This document shows, one piece after another, positions 16,801-29,090 of a stretch of 64,000 nucleotides of DNA. The stretch comes from Coriaria nepalensis. Lineage: Eukaryota > Streptophyta > Magnoliopsida > Cucurbitales > Coriariaceae. The translations under genes were made by a program, and so were the position numbers. The stretch is taken from contig CP114495.1 in the NCBI GenBank assembly GCA_027186245.1, positions 9,602,501 to 9,666,500 of the forward strand, read 5' to 3'. Position 1 is the stretch's first letter. Every line of letters starts with the position of its first letter. Under the pieces are notes generated by a model, which saw only the letters and a program-made list of their open reading frames with translations, ran no database searches and was not told the origin of the DNA.

Positions 16801-17700
16801 AAATGTACACAAGACAGCAATAAGCTCTAGCTCTTCCTTCATTAAATGTTACACGGAAGCAAGTTACAGTCCATAAGAACACTTCCACTTACAATGTAAA
16901 CTCGAAAACGCAGGTTTTCACGTAAGATAATTATGATCAAATACAGCTTGAGATCCATAGCAGACTCATGGGATTAATTAAAATCTAGTTATGATAGGAA
17001 CTGCCATAGTCAATCTAATACCTGCCATACTATGGCAGTTCTCAGGCTCATTATATGCAAGAATTCCCAAAAATAGAAAATACACTAACAAACCTTGGAC
17101 TTCTCCAAGTCAGTATTGCTTTTGACAGCTTCCCGAATTAAGGTTATCTGATCCATCAGATCATTCTCGTTAGGTAGGACCTCATACCAGCTGCAAGAAA
17201 ACAAAAAGACCAACATAATTCACATACCAGCCCCAAATAGCAGTGAAGGATTAAGTCAGAAAGATAACAATGATGTTGTTCGCGAATTACCTGAATACTT
17301 TAGACAAGTGATCCCACACGGATTTTCCAGCCATTTCAGGGTTTTTCTTCACAAAATGAAGACACTGCACCGTGACCAACACACTCCTGATCGTTTCCTC
17401 GAAGCTTTTCTTCGGTTTCTGAAGCTTGATCCAAACGTTTTCCTTGGAAAGCACGTAAACCTCAGGATTCTTTCCGGATATATCATATTTCCAGGCTACG
17501 ACTTGCTTGAACACTTTCTGAAGCCCTTTATCGGCGCTACCACGGAGAGACACATCTTTCTGCTCTCCTACCGGTTTTTCCACCTCACACCACTGGATCG
17601 GAAGAAAGGAGAACGAGATCGGCTCGTAATTTTCGTCCTCAAAGTAATAATTCGAAACCGATTGCAGCAATTCCTCTGATTCATCGTCAGAAGACGCCAT
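10872..17700 (-). CDS. EDM2: EDM2-like PHD-finger chromatin regulator, complete, 16 coding exons
   Basis: EDM2 in Arabidopsis is a nuclear protein that reads histone marks through PHD fingers and controls transcript processing of the NLR gene RPP7 and silencing of heterochromatic repeats. Exons: 17700-17291, 17190-17094, 16466-16413, 16311-16163, 15314-15218, 15124-15032, 14849-13960, 13813-13672, 13567-13466, 13271-13179, 12831-12790, 12652-12542, 12446-12375, 12268-12150, 12066-12003, 11900-10872; phases agree, 1,187 aa. Visible parts: MASSDDE start, a seven-Asp run at 200-206, PHD fingers around 226-250 (CAICDNGGELVCCEG), 275-317 and 343-380, a Lys-rich basic region, a methyltransferase-like segment (IVDFCCGANDFS at 724, NPPFG at 789-793) and a Gly/Tyr/Pro-rich C-terminus ending SSSWLNE. 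The start at 17,700 is preferred over an in-frame ATG at 17,715 because family members begin there. Confidence 0.95.
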
Positions 17701-17715
17701 TGATTTCTTTCTCAA

Positions 17716-19031
17716 GCAAGAAAAAAGGGGAAAAACATTTCTAAACCGCCTGAAGAAATTGTCTCCAGGCCCTAAATTGCGAAATTAAGATTAAGGACCG
17801 CTAGCGCCAATGACTCCAATTACAATACGCGAGAAAACGGGTTCCAATTTTGGCGGGGGAGCGACAACTGACGATAAATGGGCTGGGCCTTTCCTTTTCT
17901 CGTATTGTCCTTGAAGAACGGGCTTGGGCCTGGTAACGCAGTGGGCCGACCTGATCAGACCGAGCAAAATTTGTTTTCTAGAATCGACGGCTCAGATTAT
18001 TTTTTAGGAGTTGTCCCTGTCGCATAGAGGAAAAAGCCGAATGGTGTGAAACGGTGAAAGAGACATGATGGAAATTATAAGTTAATAATTAAAAATGAAG
18101 TAATTTTCTATACAAACCATAGTTCACACAAATTGAGTTGGATAGGATTAAGGAATAGACTAGACTTTATGTCTTATATGAGCAATCTAAACTCAAATTA
18201 TATGGTTCATACATTTGCACGGCAGTGGAGATTCGAATCCGATACTCAAGTTAATAATACGGTTTCAAATCCAATATTCTTAAGATCCGAACCGTCGAGT
18301 ATCATATAAATTTATTACGTTACGTTTAATTTAATTCTTTAAGTAAAATAAAAATAGAAAAGAGAAAAATGATTGATTCTAATTCCATTCTTATACAAAT
18401 CATGGTTCAATTATATTTAAATTTCAAAAATTATTCGAGTCTAATAAAATTTAATTAATACATAAAAGACTTATATTTAAGAAAAAATAGGGACAACTTT
18501 TTTATTTTCTTCATCCAGAACCAAACAATAAAATAAATTATATATTCATTTCATTCTCACCCAAAAAATAAAACCGAACAAAAACCGAACAAAAACCGAA
18601 CAACACAATATCTTAATACGGACCGTCAAGTTAACACTTACAGATACAAGAGACACCGAAAGCTCTATTATGTTCCCTCCATATCATAGTCAAAAGAATA
18701 TATCTACAATAAAAGAACAACATATGTTTAAAAAAATAAAGATATATAAACCCATAAGATCACAAATGTTCTCCCTCTTCTTTTTTTTTTTTTTTTTTCT
18801 TTTTGTCTTTTATTTTCTTGGTATAGATAGGGTCACTAAATTTTCCTAGGTAAAAGAAAAGTTGCTCTTTATGTTTTTCTTCTTCCTGTGAGCACAATTT
18901 TTGTGTACTTAGATAAAACTATCAACCTCACTTGAGTACACAATCATATACAACTTTCATTTTTTTTCCAATCTCGCAGTTTAGGAAAGGAAGGGAAAAA
19001 AAAAAAAAAAAAAAAAAACTAGAAATCTATC
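17716..19031. other. Spacer with EDM2 promoter and fimbrin 3' flank
   Basis: The EDM2-proximal part (17,716-18,060) is less AT-rich and likely holds its promoter and leader. Further left in transcription terms are AT-rich DNA and a short tandem array of 'aaaaaccgaac' (three copies near 18,571-18,603). A poly-T tract at about 18,780-18,799 and a poly-A tract at about 18,997-19,018 flank the fimbrin 3' UTR. No other gene seen. Confidence 0.5.
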
Positions 19032-22000
19032 TCAACCGTCTACTTCGAAGACTTTTGTCTTGTTCTCGACATTTGAAGTGATAGCAGACTCCTCTGAGGC
19101 GGCATCATCTATGCTCAAGTTTGAAATCTCACCGCCCAATGAAGAGATGTCATCATCATCGTTGACTGAAGATGTTGGTGAGGATGCATCAGTGACCGTG
19201 CTCGTGGCGGTCCCTGCAGGAGATTGTGTAGTTTCCGACTCTTCCACAGCTTGTTGGAGGCTCCAGTACATAACACTGGCAGTTAATGTCAATATCATTT
19301 TCTGATTCACCTGCCCGAGTTAAAAAAGAAGCATTAGAGAAGATAGACAGACTGCTGAGTTAAAATCTAGTTCTAAACCCGTTACGGCAAAAGGACCATC
19401 TTTCGTCGAGGTGACGAAGAGAAAAATGCTAAAGATGTCGAAGATCGTTTTACCTCCATGATATCTTCGGGCAACAAGAAGATGGAACAACCGAGCTTTC
19501 TTGCAACACTGATGATGTATGTAGCATTTAGCCTCTTTTCATCATCTGTTAGTTCAAAAGTTGAAATATGTGTAAGTTTACTTTTTATATGTCGAGTGAG
19601 AGAGGTCGTGGGTTGGTTTCACATGATGGGGTCCCAAATGATGAACAAAAGCTTGCAAGAAGAAGAGAGGATGAGAATACCGCTTTCGCCCTTGGTGACG
19701 AGGTTCCAGTTGACTACCCGAGGCTCTACAGCACTTAGAAGCTCGAGGAAGAATATTCCACTTGACAAACTCTTATCCTAAAATAGAAAAGATGGACTTT
19801 CAGAATAAAAAAATTAAAACCGAAATCATGAAGGTATCTCATTGTAGTTCTATAATTGATACCCTAAAGCTCTCCATTTGAGAAACTCTTCCTGTGCTCT
19901 TCACTTTGTTGTTGGCCCAATTTAGAATATCCGCATCTGTCATCTCCTTCCCGTGCGAATAGGATCTTAGATTCTTTAGCAGTTGGAGAATGTTAAACCG
20001 CATTAACTGCCATAAGAAAGCTGCAAAACAAATAAACACAAAGATCCATAAGTTACTCCACATCATCATCATACTAGCTTTCTTTGATATATGGCGGAAT
20101 TTTGTACCGAGTATGAGCTTCTTATTTCCTTGTACGATATCATTCCCAGCTACATTTACTAGAGAAAATTTGAGTTGCTTCCCGATTCTTACAACTTGAT
20201 TGCAATTCTCGACTTTTCTAAATGGCATCTTAATTGGAGGTTTTGAAGCCTGTTTCCAAATAACCGATCCCGGAGATATTTTGTCGAGAACTTCTAGAAG
20301 TACCCATCTACAGAAAAAGAACCCTCATGCATAAGATTCAAGGAAAATCCACAGATTTCTTTAGAAAATGGATAACAAAATCATTTACCCATTTCTGACA
20401 TCTTCAAAGACGTTATTGACATATGCAGTAATTCCAAGGCTATTGATCCAAAGACGGAAGCATCTCTCTTCACGAGAAGTTAACACATCATCTGTCATCA
20501 TCTCAGCAAAAGATACCTTTTTAGTATCTGTTGATAGGCCGCTCCTGAATTAAGAATAAATAAATAAAGCACTAATCAACTACTAATAATGAAATATAAA
20601 ATTATGTAATTGCAACGAAAGATTTCAATTAACCAAAAGGCCCCCCAACGGATATGAGAAAAATAGGGGGGGGAAAGGGTGAATGAAGTAGGAAACCAAC
20701 ATTAGATAATACAATACCTTTGATGAAATATTTGGGCTACAAAAGCAAGATTCAAATTCGGCGAGCCTTCAACAATGTCTTCAGGGTTTAAGTATCTTTT
20801 GCAGTCCATTTTCTCGGCATGATCTAGAACAAGTTTAGCCCTATCAGTAGGGTCCTTAGTATCCAGTGTGGCCGTACTACAATGCTCTGGAGCAAGAACA
20901 TTAAGTAGATAAGCATAAGCTTCTCCATCCTTCACATTAAACACAATTCAATAAAATCAGTAATCACTAAAAGTCGCTAATATCCAAATTTATTCAGTTA
21001 ACAATGACATATGGGGCTATGTATGCAAGTAAACCTTGAGATCAGAAGAAAAATTTGTGACAGGTTTTTTGTATCCGGCTTTTGAGAGATGAAAGTTCAT
21101 CCATTTTAGAAGGACTTTCTCCGGTGGTAGACTCAGTAGCTCTTCAATATCCTACAATATAAGACAACATTATTTTCATAAGGGATTAAAATAATATATT
21201 AAAAATAAAACAAGATAAAAGTTTTATGTTCCATACGTTGCTGTCCTCGACCAATTCAACGAGTTGAGGTGTCTTCCTCAAGTTGAGATCTGCTAGTAAT
21301 TGAATCTGAAAAATAAACGGCTAAGATTAACTCCAAACAAGAAACTACTTGAAAAATTATTACCAAGGGTATGAAGATATAGACTTTTTTTTTTCTTTGA
21401 TAACCAATAAAGAGAGATGTACCTTTATGATTTGTGATATCAAACCTAGTAACAGATGAGGCTGCAAAGAAAGTAAGGAAGAAAAGAACCCAAATTCAGA
21501 GATTGAACCAAACTGATTTTTTTCAACTCAAACTGGAGTTTTAAACTTACTCTTCCTTCTACTAAGTCTTGAGCACCGATATTAACCACAGTGCAGCCAA
21601 TAGCCTTGGCAGAGTTAAGACAAAGAGTATGATTTTCATTCCTCTCCCATGGATTTAACACCCTTTTTGTATTTATAGCTCTTTCATCAATAGTCCCAGG
21701 AACAGCAACATTGATAAGTTTACTGTATACCAAAAAAGAAAAAAGAAAAAAATAATAATAAGTAACAGATCAAATATACATAATTAAAAAAAAAAAGGGG
21801 GGGGGGGGGGGGGGGATGGGCTTAATGTACCAGAGGAGAACTCCGTCTTTCACAAGGTCAAATAGGTCGTTAGAAGCCGGGTCTATAGGGAGGAATTGCT
21901 GAAGAAAGGGATCGTCTCTAAGATAACTGTTTATATGAGCAACATAAGACGACTTCTCGGATTCATTGATTGTGTGAAGAAGAGTTGTTGTGCTAGCTTT

Positions 22001-22808
22001 AAGAAAAGATGATGAGCTTTTCGAACCGCCAATTTTTGTATCGGCTCGGCCATGTAAATTCAAATATACCTGCATATAATTAACATTAGGTCCAAAAAGA
22101 TTAAGAATGGATCCAACTTTGGACAATTATTAGTATTTGAGATTCTTAAGGATTAATTTACCTTGAGGAAGGATTCGAAACCGATCTCATCGCTCAAGTC
22201 TTGTTCTGCCTCTTCTAGAATCGATTTGATTTCATTCTCTTTGTACATTTCCTTGAATGCTTTCAGTTTCACCAGTATATGTGGTAAATCACCAACTGTC
22301 ACTTTACCATTCTGATTTTTCACTGAAGTGAACTACCCAGAAAAAAAAGAAAAACAAAGATCAGATTCTATAGGCCTGAACTGGGTTTTGGTCTCACACT
22401 GAGATCTAAACATATACTCAGATAGAGCAGGGATCCTTAGGCTTGCATTTGGAAAATGATTTGAAACTCCGGTTCAGGCCTTCAAAGTCCCATTTTATTT
22501 ATTTTGTAAATCAGACATGCATTACTTCACTTTAGTATGCGGTAGAAACTAAAATTCGAGTGAATGAGAATTTAGATAAGATTTCATAACGCTTAATACT
22601 AGCATTGCATAATACTCGAAATGGAGCAAATACTTGAAGCTTGCATTTGGGACATGATTCGAAACCCCAAAACTACAGTTTCGCGATCTGAAAACATATG
22701 TGAAAGAGAATTCATACTTACTTTGGATTTAAGGCTCCGAAGCTCGACTTGAGTAAATTGACTTTGAAGCGATTGATCAGATACAAACACTCCTTCAAAT
22801 CTTGACAT
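19032..22808 (-). CDS. FIM: Fimbrin/plastin-like actin-bundling protein, complete, 14 coding exons
   Basis: Cytoplasmic protein that cross-links F-actin through two actin-binding domains, each of two calponin-homology (CH) repeats. Exons: 22808-22722, 22332-22162, 22069-21831, 21722-21551, 21461-21423, 21305-21237, 21151-21035, 20929-20718, 20544-20389, 20307-20108, 20020-19863, 19777-19681, 19545-19454, 19310-19032; phases agree, giving 695 aa. The N-terminus ([20 protein letters not shown]) is typical of plant fimbrins, as are [20 protein letters not shown] at about 161-180 in CH1, the LLKWMNFHL segment of CH2 near 271-280, and FLWQLMRFN near 489-497 in CH3. The last 80 residues are an acidic, Ser/Thr-rich tail of the kind that varies among paralogs. 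Leader bases 22,809-22,829 appear joined to an upstream exon ending at 23,297. Confidence 0.96.
21786..21815. repeat. A11-G19 homopolymer junction in fimbrin intron 3
   Basis: Eleven A followed by nineteen G on the plus strand, 16 bp from the 5' splice site of fimbrin coding exon 3. On the transcript it reads as a C run followed by U. Such runs often vary in length or are miscounted in assemblies. Confidence 0.9.
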
Positions 22809-23560
22809 CTTCTCCTAAAACTTTTCACCCTGTTCATAAAAAGTTCGTCCAGTTCACATAAAATTGAATCAGCACTCATACAAAGAACCCCATTGACTAA
22901 AAAACTTAAAAAAGAAAACCAATAAATAGTAAATGGATTCAAAATCCAAGATATTGGACACAAAAAAAAAAAAACAAAAAGGATCCCAAACTTCAAGAAA
23001 TCAAAATCCAATGGAAACTGAATCAAACAGACCCAGAAGAATGAACTTCAAACCAGCAAAAAGGAAGGAAAAGAACAAGATGTGTTGAGATGCATGTTCA
23101 GTTTCTAGTGATAACCCAATAATAGCGAATCTTGGTTAAGTAGATCAGAATTGCATTAGAAGAGGAAAAAAAGAGAGAGAAAAAAGAAAATAATCAAATT
23201 CCAGTTAATGAAAACAGAAGTTGATTCGTAACTGTAAACACAGAAAAAGGCCAGAAATTTCGCGCGTTGAAAGATGTCAGATTAGAGTTCTTCTACCTTC
23301 AAAGAGAAGATGAAACAGTTGACTGATTTTCCACAGGGAGAGAGAGAGAAGGGATCGGTTTTTCTTCGTGAGAGAGCAAAGTGGTGTGGAAGATGGAGAG
23401 GAGAGAGATGGAGGGAGAAGGTGTGTGGCCTTCGAACTCGGTGAGACAACCAAGAGGCTACTGTCTTTAACAGACACAAAATCTTTCCGGGGGCTGAATT
23501 TCCTACGCTCAAAGGTAGAACATATACTGTGAGCTCGCTTCTGTTTGCCTTACAACTCAT
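22809..23560 (-). promoter_or_regulatory. Fimbrin 5' UTR (two parts, one intron) and proximal promoter
   Basis: A short leader piece, 22,829-22,809, follows an acceptor-like 'atgaacag'. The matching donor 'gtagaag' lies just after 23,297, implying a leader intron of about 467 bp. The upstream leader is rich in CT/GA ('gagagagagagaaggg' near 23,338), common in plant 5' UTRs. The ORFs seen here are not supported as genes. Confidence 0.5.
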
Positions 23561-23569
23561 CTAAGTTCG

Positions 23570-23900
23570 CGTGGGTGTTACACCTGTCTGTCAGGAGTTC
23601 TTACTTCAACATATTTTTTTTGTTTTTCATACTCTATCTCTCTCGTAGTATGCGAGTGAGTAAAACTTAATTTTGATGAACTAAAACTGTTTTTCAATAA
23701 TAATAATAATATTATTATTAATAATTTACAATCATAAAAGTATTTATTAATAATCATATTAATTAATTAATTAATTTTCTATCACCTTATTTGTTTCATG
23801 GCCTCAATATATTTAATTCAAATAAATGGACAACTTTCTATTTCTCAACTAAACGACTCGAATCGATAATTATAAATTTGTGTTATCGATCTATCAATTT

Positions 23901-23938
<38 letters not shown>

Positions 23939-24505
23939 TACGATATGTAATTACTTCTTTTTAACTAAATAATTGAAATTGGAGCTTATGATTGAAAATA
24001 TAAATTACTTCTTTTAATTATACCACCATAACTTCTCGAGCAATGGAAGCAAAGTGGGGCCAAACAGTAATTGAGTATGCTTCTAGTTTTATGTAAGTTT
24101 TTTACTTTATGGTAATATATATATATTAATTTTGTGATTAACTTAAATATTTAAATTGGTAATAAAAAATAATTTAATTTGGTCGGTGTCATTACCCCCA
24201 TCTCTTCGGAAGATGATGGCATGTAATACTTTTTTTGTACATTAAACGACATGGATCCCATTAGTGATACTTTCCCTTCTATAAATAATCATATTCATTT
24301 TTATTTAATTCCCTTTTTAAAGCCCATTTTTTTAATATATTATTATTATTATTATTATTTATGAAAAAAAAAAATGTGTTGCTCCTAATAATATAAGTCT
24401 ATATAACACTTAAGATCTAGTCAATAGAATTATTTATGCCACGTCGTTACATGATACAATAACAAAAATAGTAAATTAGCTCTAATTTTTTATTCATTTT
24501 TGAAA
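23570..24505. other. AT-rich spacer left of the segmental duplication
   Basis: Contains (TAA)n near 23,698, (TTAA)n near 23,760 and a poly-A tract of about 31 at 23,905-23,936. No gene. Its right limit is the first base that is repeated at 43,931. Confidence 0.5.
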
Positions 24506-26062
24506 TATGCATAAATTGTCATTTAATTCAATATATATATGTATAATCATAATTAAAAAAATAAATATGTATATATATATATATAACAATTTAATTATCT
24601 TTATCATTTCATTAAGGTGCAAAATTAAGAAATTTTTTAAAATAAATTATATTTAAAATAAACCGATTCATTATTATATAAAGTTACAATAATATAATTA
24701 ATTAATTAATTAATTACATATATTAAAAATAAAAATAAAAATCCTACAAAATTGATTGCTAGATTCAACTTTTTCAGAATGATTGGGTAATGTTGTAGTA
24801 GTTGATCTCACCATTCATCCACTTTAACTACATATCACCCACCGGCACCGGCCAACGGCCCCCCTCCTTTTAACTTTCTTTTAATTCTCCATTTATTTAT
24901 TTTTTTTCCAATTAATTAATTGAAGGAAATTTAATAAGAAAAGAGAAAATTTATATTTTATAATAAAAAAAAAAGAAAAAAAAAAGGGCATTTTTCTCTT
25001 CACACATCACATGCAATAATTTCAAGAGAGATTTGTTGCTATTATTGTTGGCCTAGTATTTACTAGGAGTCACGGGTGTGTTCAGACAAATGAACTCTTG
25101 CAGCTAAATGGCCAATGCATGCAATGAACCCTATATGATCTAATTTGTGTGTTTTTTTTTTTTTTTTTTTTTTTATTATTTCTTTTTTAATAACATATTT
25201 ACCACGTCACTGAAGTTAAATTTACATTAAATTGGCCCATGGAGAAACCTAAGTATATATTCTTCATTGATTTTCCTCATAGAAATGAAAAAAAAGATGT
25301 ATATCCAAAAAATTCATATATAAATATGATTCATAAATTATTATGCTAATTTGATAAATCATATTGTACCCATGTATACTTGGAACATTTTTTTATATGA
25401 AATATACTCGTGTATTATTTTTGTAATATAATAAATAAAATCATATCATTTAACCGAGTGAAGTGATTTTATTTATCAGAATTTCTCCGGTACTTAAGAC
25501 TCTACTAAGTGACAATGTCATTGATCATACTATAAAAATAATACATCAATCATATTCATACAACAAATTCTCTGACAACAGAAAGGGCATCTCATGCTAT
25601 ATACACACCGTGGTGGAATGTATGGCCCTCTCGTAAGAGAGTATAGACAGCCCTCTCATGTAAAAGGGAAGGAAGTTGATCAGCTAGAGTATTTTAAAAT
25701 TTGATTTTTTTTTTTATTTTAAAATGTATTTTAATAATGTATTACAATTTAAAAAAAAGATAAATATATCAAATTATGTCAAATTTTTATTTTTTAATTA
25801 TTTTTTAATAATTATAAAATACACTCCTAAACTTTTCAAAAATTATAATTATAATTTATTTCTTAATTTCTTGCCAACGCCGTGGGGAAAAATAAGAGCA
25901 TCCAAATTTAATTAAAAACACTAATTTCCTCGCGTCTATTTCTACAACGCACCTAAATCCATAACCACAAACTCTAAAAATAACAACCCACTATCTAAAA
26001 ACTACTCTCTAAAACCCACCTATAAACCCATTACCTTTTCTCAACAGGAAATATCAAACCCA
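24506..26062. other. AT-rich 5' flank of lipid-transfer gene 1
   Basis: Long (AT)n, (TTAA)n and poly-T tracts (about 25,151-25,174). No gene is supported; the frame at 25,724-25,915 is AT-driven and has no signal beyond that. The block 2 counterpart (43,931-45,244) lacks roughly 370 bp of it. Confidence 0.5.
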
Positions 26063-26068
26063 TATAAA
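26063..26068 (+). promoter_or_regulatory. TATA box of lipid-transfer gene 1
   Basis: TATAAA 58 bp upstream of the ATG, in a context ('aacccatataaaaacaaac') kept in the duplicate at 45,245-45,250. Confidence 0.6.
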
Positions 26069-26120
26069 AACAAACACAGAGAGTGCATGTTATTAATAAG
26101 AAGAAAAGGACAAGAGAAAA

Positions 26121-26761
26121 ATGGGTGGTAGAAAAGTTTTATGGCAACAGGCGGAGTTGGTGGCGGCACTGCTGCTCATGGCAGTGGTGGGAGGCAGCCG
26201 GGCAGTGCCAATATGTAACATAAATTCAGAAAGTATGAATGAATGCTTTCAAGCTGTAAATGGGCCCTACCCGCCACCACCAAGTGAGCAATGCTGCAAC
26301 CTTGTCCGGCAAGCCAATTTACCTTGTATTTGCAACTTCAAGGTCATACTTCCGGCATTTGGGATTAATCCGGCAGATGCAATGGCCTTGCCGGAGAAAT
26401 GTGGCCTAGAAACACCATCTGAGTGCCAGAGTAAGTAAGCGTCTTTAGGCTCTGATATGTTCGAAAAATACCAGGCTTGTGAAATCTAGTCATATTAAAA
26501 AAACTACACATATTTTGGAACCTAGAGAAATGTTAACCTTAATTTTCATTGCTTCTAGTAGATTGAGCATGATTAAGGTTTGAAACAAGAGGATGAGTTT
26601 CAACGTATATCAAACAGTCAAAGAAAATGCTAACTCATGCTTATACGGGTTATCAAGGATTAGCAGCAGCACTTGAATGACTTCATTAATTGTTAATTGG
26701 AAGTATAAAGCATGATTGCATGATCCTAACAATTTCTGTCCATTTATTTCCAGTATCTTGA
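26121..26761 (+). CDS. DIR1-like non-specific lipid-transfer protein, copy 1
   Basis: Small secreted lipid carrier of the DIR1 class; DIR1 itself is needed for long-distance systemic immune signalling in Arabidopsis. About 28 residues form a signal peptide (hydrophobic core, then GGSRA before VPICN). The mature part shows the eight-cysteine motif: C-x9-C-x15-CC-x9-CxC-x22-C-x7-C. It has a PPPP stretch between Cys2 and Cys3, where DIR1 has proline-rich motifs. The first exon (26,121-26,430) ends at a strong donor, GTAAGT, and acceptor 'atttccag' gives a second exon 26,754-26,761 ending in TGA, so the spliced product is 105 aa. Reading through the donor would stop at 26,438, also with 105 aa, so retained-intron transcripts would encode almost the same protein. 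A late intron next to the stop is common in plant LTP genes. Confidence 0.88.
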
Positions 26762-27327
26762 GCTCCTTGGCTCGCATCCATTGACATGGGATCTTTCAAG
26801 ACTCAGTTCTTACTAGTATTCTGACAATATTTGTACTCTAGAGATCAGAATTAAAAGAGTAACGGTTATTTTCTTCCAGCACTAAATCATGAACCTTTAG
26901 CTTATGTATGAAATTCTTATTGATATGGTATTTACTATTTCATTTTCAACTTCGTGTAACTATCTTCAAGCTGTTTCCGAGCAGACCATGACATATGGAA
27001 AGCAATAAGCTCAATGCAATTTTCTGCAAGACTTCACTCAATCATACCTAAAATTCAAGCATTTGAAGAGGGCTTACTATACACAACTAAAAAAATTTCC
27101 ATTTAAGATTTTCTCAATCCTAGATTTAAACACCAATTGTTGTTTCAACATCTTAAGTTTTTCTCAATGCCTGCAAAATTTGGGCCCTAGCCCTATCCTG
27201 ACACCCGCCAGGCACAGATACCCCTCTGTAACCCTACCTTCCATAAATTAGACATTATGAACTAAAGCAATCAACTGTGTACCTATAAATCAGCAAAACT
27301 TTTGAACAGCTACAACTCGCACAAGAA

Positions 27328-29090
27328 CTATGACCCATCAGTTTCTGCAGGCTTTTTAGTCTTGCATGTCCTCTTCCGCTTTCTACCCCTGCTTCTTGCA
27401 GCATCTTCACCTTCATTCTTTTGTACCTTAAGGATACATTTAGCAACACAAGCTATTTAGAACCAAATCACATCATTTTGACTAAGCGGGAAGAGTCCAT
27501 CATTATAGGTAAAGCATGAAATATTATGTGTGAGAGGTTTGGGCAAGAAAGGTTGACGGAAATCATTACAGCATTGAGATCTACTCATTTAGATCTCAGT
27601 CATCTTCAGCTGGATTGACTAGTCAAGAAGCATTGGGAAAATAGGATTAGTCAAATCTTACCTTCTTAGTGAGAGGATTTGGATTGTCATGGTTCTTCTT
27701 CTTCTTACACGAAAGTGGGTTTGGGCCCTGCAGAGTTTGTGGGTAGAGAGAGAAATGTGAAAAGAAAATTAAAATATGTTTTTCTAAGAGAAACAACTAT
27801 CCAATTGAAGGACTCGTGGGCCAATATATAGCCAGCTCAGTGTCAAACAAGTATTAAAAGAAGGGATAGATAAGACTAAGACCTTTGCTCGATTTCTTTT
27901 GAACTGAACTTTATCCTTCATCTCATTCCCCTTTCTTGAAGGGTAAGGCTTTCCCAAGGCCTTCATCTCTAAGTTCTGGTTCTCCAAATCTTCATTCTCA
28001 TCAGAAGAATCATTTGTTTCCTCAGTAGTCACCCTCTTCTTAACTCTCTTCTTTAACAAAATATATTCTGACTCAGTCATATGCATGCGCTCTTCTTCGG
28101 AAGATTTGACAAATTGGCGTTGACTTGCTGATGGTTGCTCCATTAAAAGAGCATTTCTCAGACCATAAATGAGTGGAACGCCAGGTATCTACAAAACAAG
28201 TAGACAAATGAAGGTTTGCATTAAGAGATAAAATGTGTCTACAATCAAATAATGAAATAAAGTAGTGATCATTTACATGCAGCTTCTGATAAATAAATAA
28301 ATATATAAATCTACCTCCTGCAGCTTATTTCTCAGTTCAACATCCTGGGTAGCAACAAAGAAATGCTCAGTATTCTTTTCTGCAATGACTTCACGGATGC
28401 AAGCCTCAGCAGTGGTTCTCTTCTCGTGTTCACATCTAAGAAATAATACAAAATTAAGTAAAAACAAGCGGATTTCTAGATAAGACTAACGCTATCCCAA
28501 ATGAGCTGGGTACGAGAAGGCAAGGTTACTTCATAAAGACCAATACCTAAGTTTGGTCCAAGCTTCCTCAAGGGCATGAACAGTTCATATACTAGATCAT
28601 CATAAAGATGATTAATTAATTAAAAAACAAAAAACATTTCAGAGATTACATCTATTTTTGGGCTGTATATAACCTTGCAATCACTAGCTTGTTAGCTGCT
28701 TGAAGAGCTTCAGAATGGGAATTTCCAAGAGTCTTCAACTCAGCAAGAATACATCTATAGGGTGAAAAGAATGTAGAATAACCAGCAGCAAGAACAAGAC
28801 ATAAATAAGGAGAATCAGATAATTGGGGGAAAAAAAAGTAAAAAAAAAAAGTGATTGAAGCCAGAGAAAATAAGTATGAAACTATAGAAGAGAACAGACC
28901 TGGTAGTGAAGAGCTTGACAGGAGCACCGAGAGTGTTTAAAAGAGCCTTGTCAGCGGGCATTATACGATTAGCAAGAAGGTGATGCACGAAAGTTCCATC
29001 GCACAAGACCTTGAACGGCTGCCGGAATCCAAAACACGCCGTGTAGAACCTCACTATCTTCCGATGACGCTTTTGCTTTTTGAACCTCAT
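27328..29090 (-). CDS. UTP23: rRNA-processing protein UTP23, copy 1, six exons
   Basis: Nucleolar SSU-processome factor with a PIN-like fold, required for early cleavages that release 18S rRNA. Exons: 29090-28900, 28754-28674, 28435-28315, 28188-27883, 27727-27662, 27426-27328; phases agree, 287 aa, the usual plant length. The start MRFKKQKRHRKIVRFYTACF and KVLCDGTFVHHLL near 28-40 are hallmark sequences, as are ARCEHE at about 90 and IPGVPLIYGLRN at 132-143. The C-terminus is Lys/Arg-rich (GRKRKRTCKTKK), fitting nucleolar targeting and RNA binding. It is transcribed away from GDPDL-A, with 1.5 kb between the two start codons. Confidence 0.95.

Noticed and set aside
17308..17679. 123-codon plus-strand frame opposite EDM2 exon 1
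   Set aside because: Antisense shadow of the first EDM2 exon.
19458..19781. 107-codon plus-strand frame
   Set aside because: Spans two fimbrin exons and their intron on the opposite strand; the minus-strand exons are in phase and family-like.
25724..25915. 63-codon frame in the flank of lipid-transfer gene 1
   Set aside because: Composition is driven by AT tracts, it is not kept open in the block 2 counterpart, and nothing in it is recognisable.
27063..27251. 62-codon plus frame, repeated at 46,241-46,429
   Set aside because: Kept in both blocks only because the DNA is recently duplicated; it lies in the 3' flanks of two converging genes and has no family resemblance.
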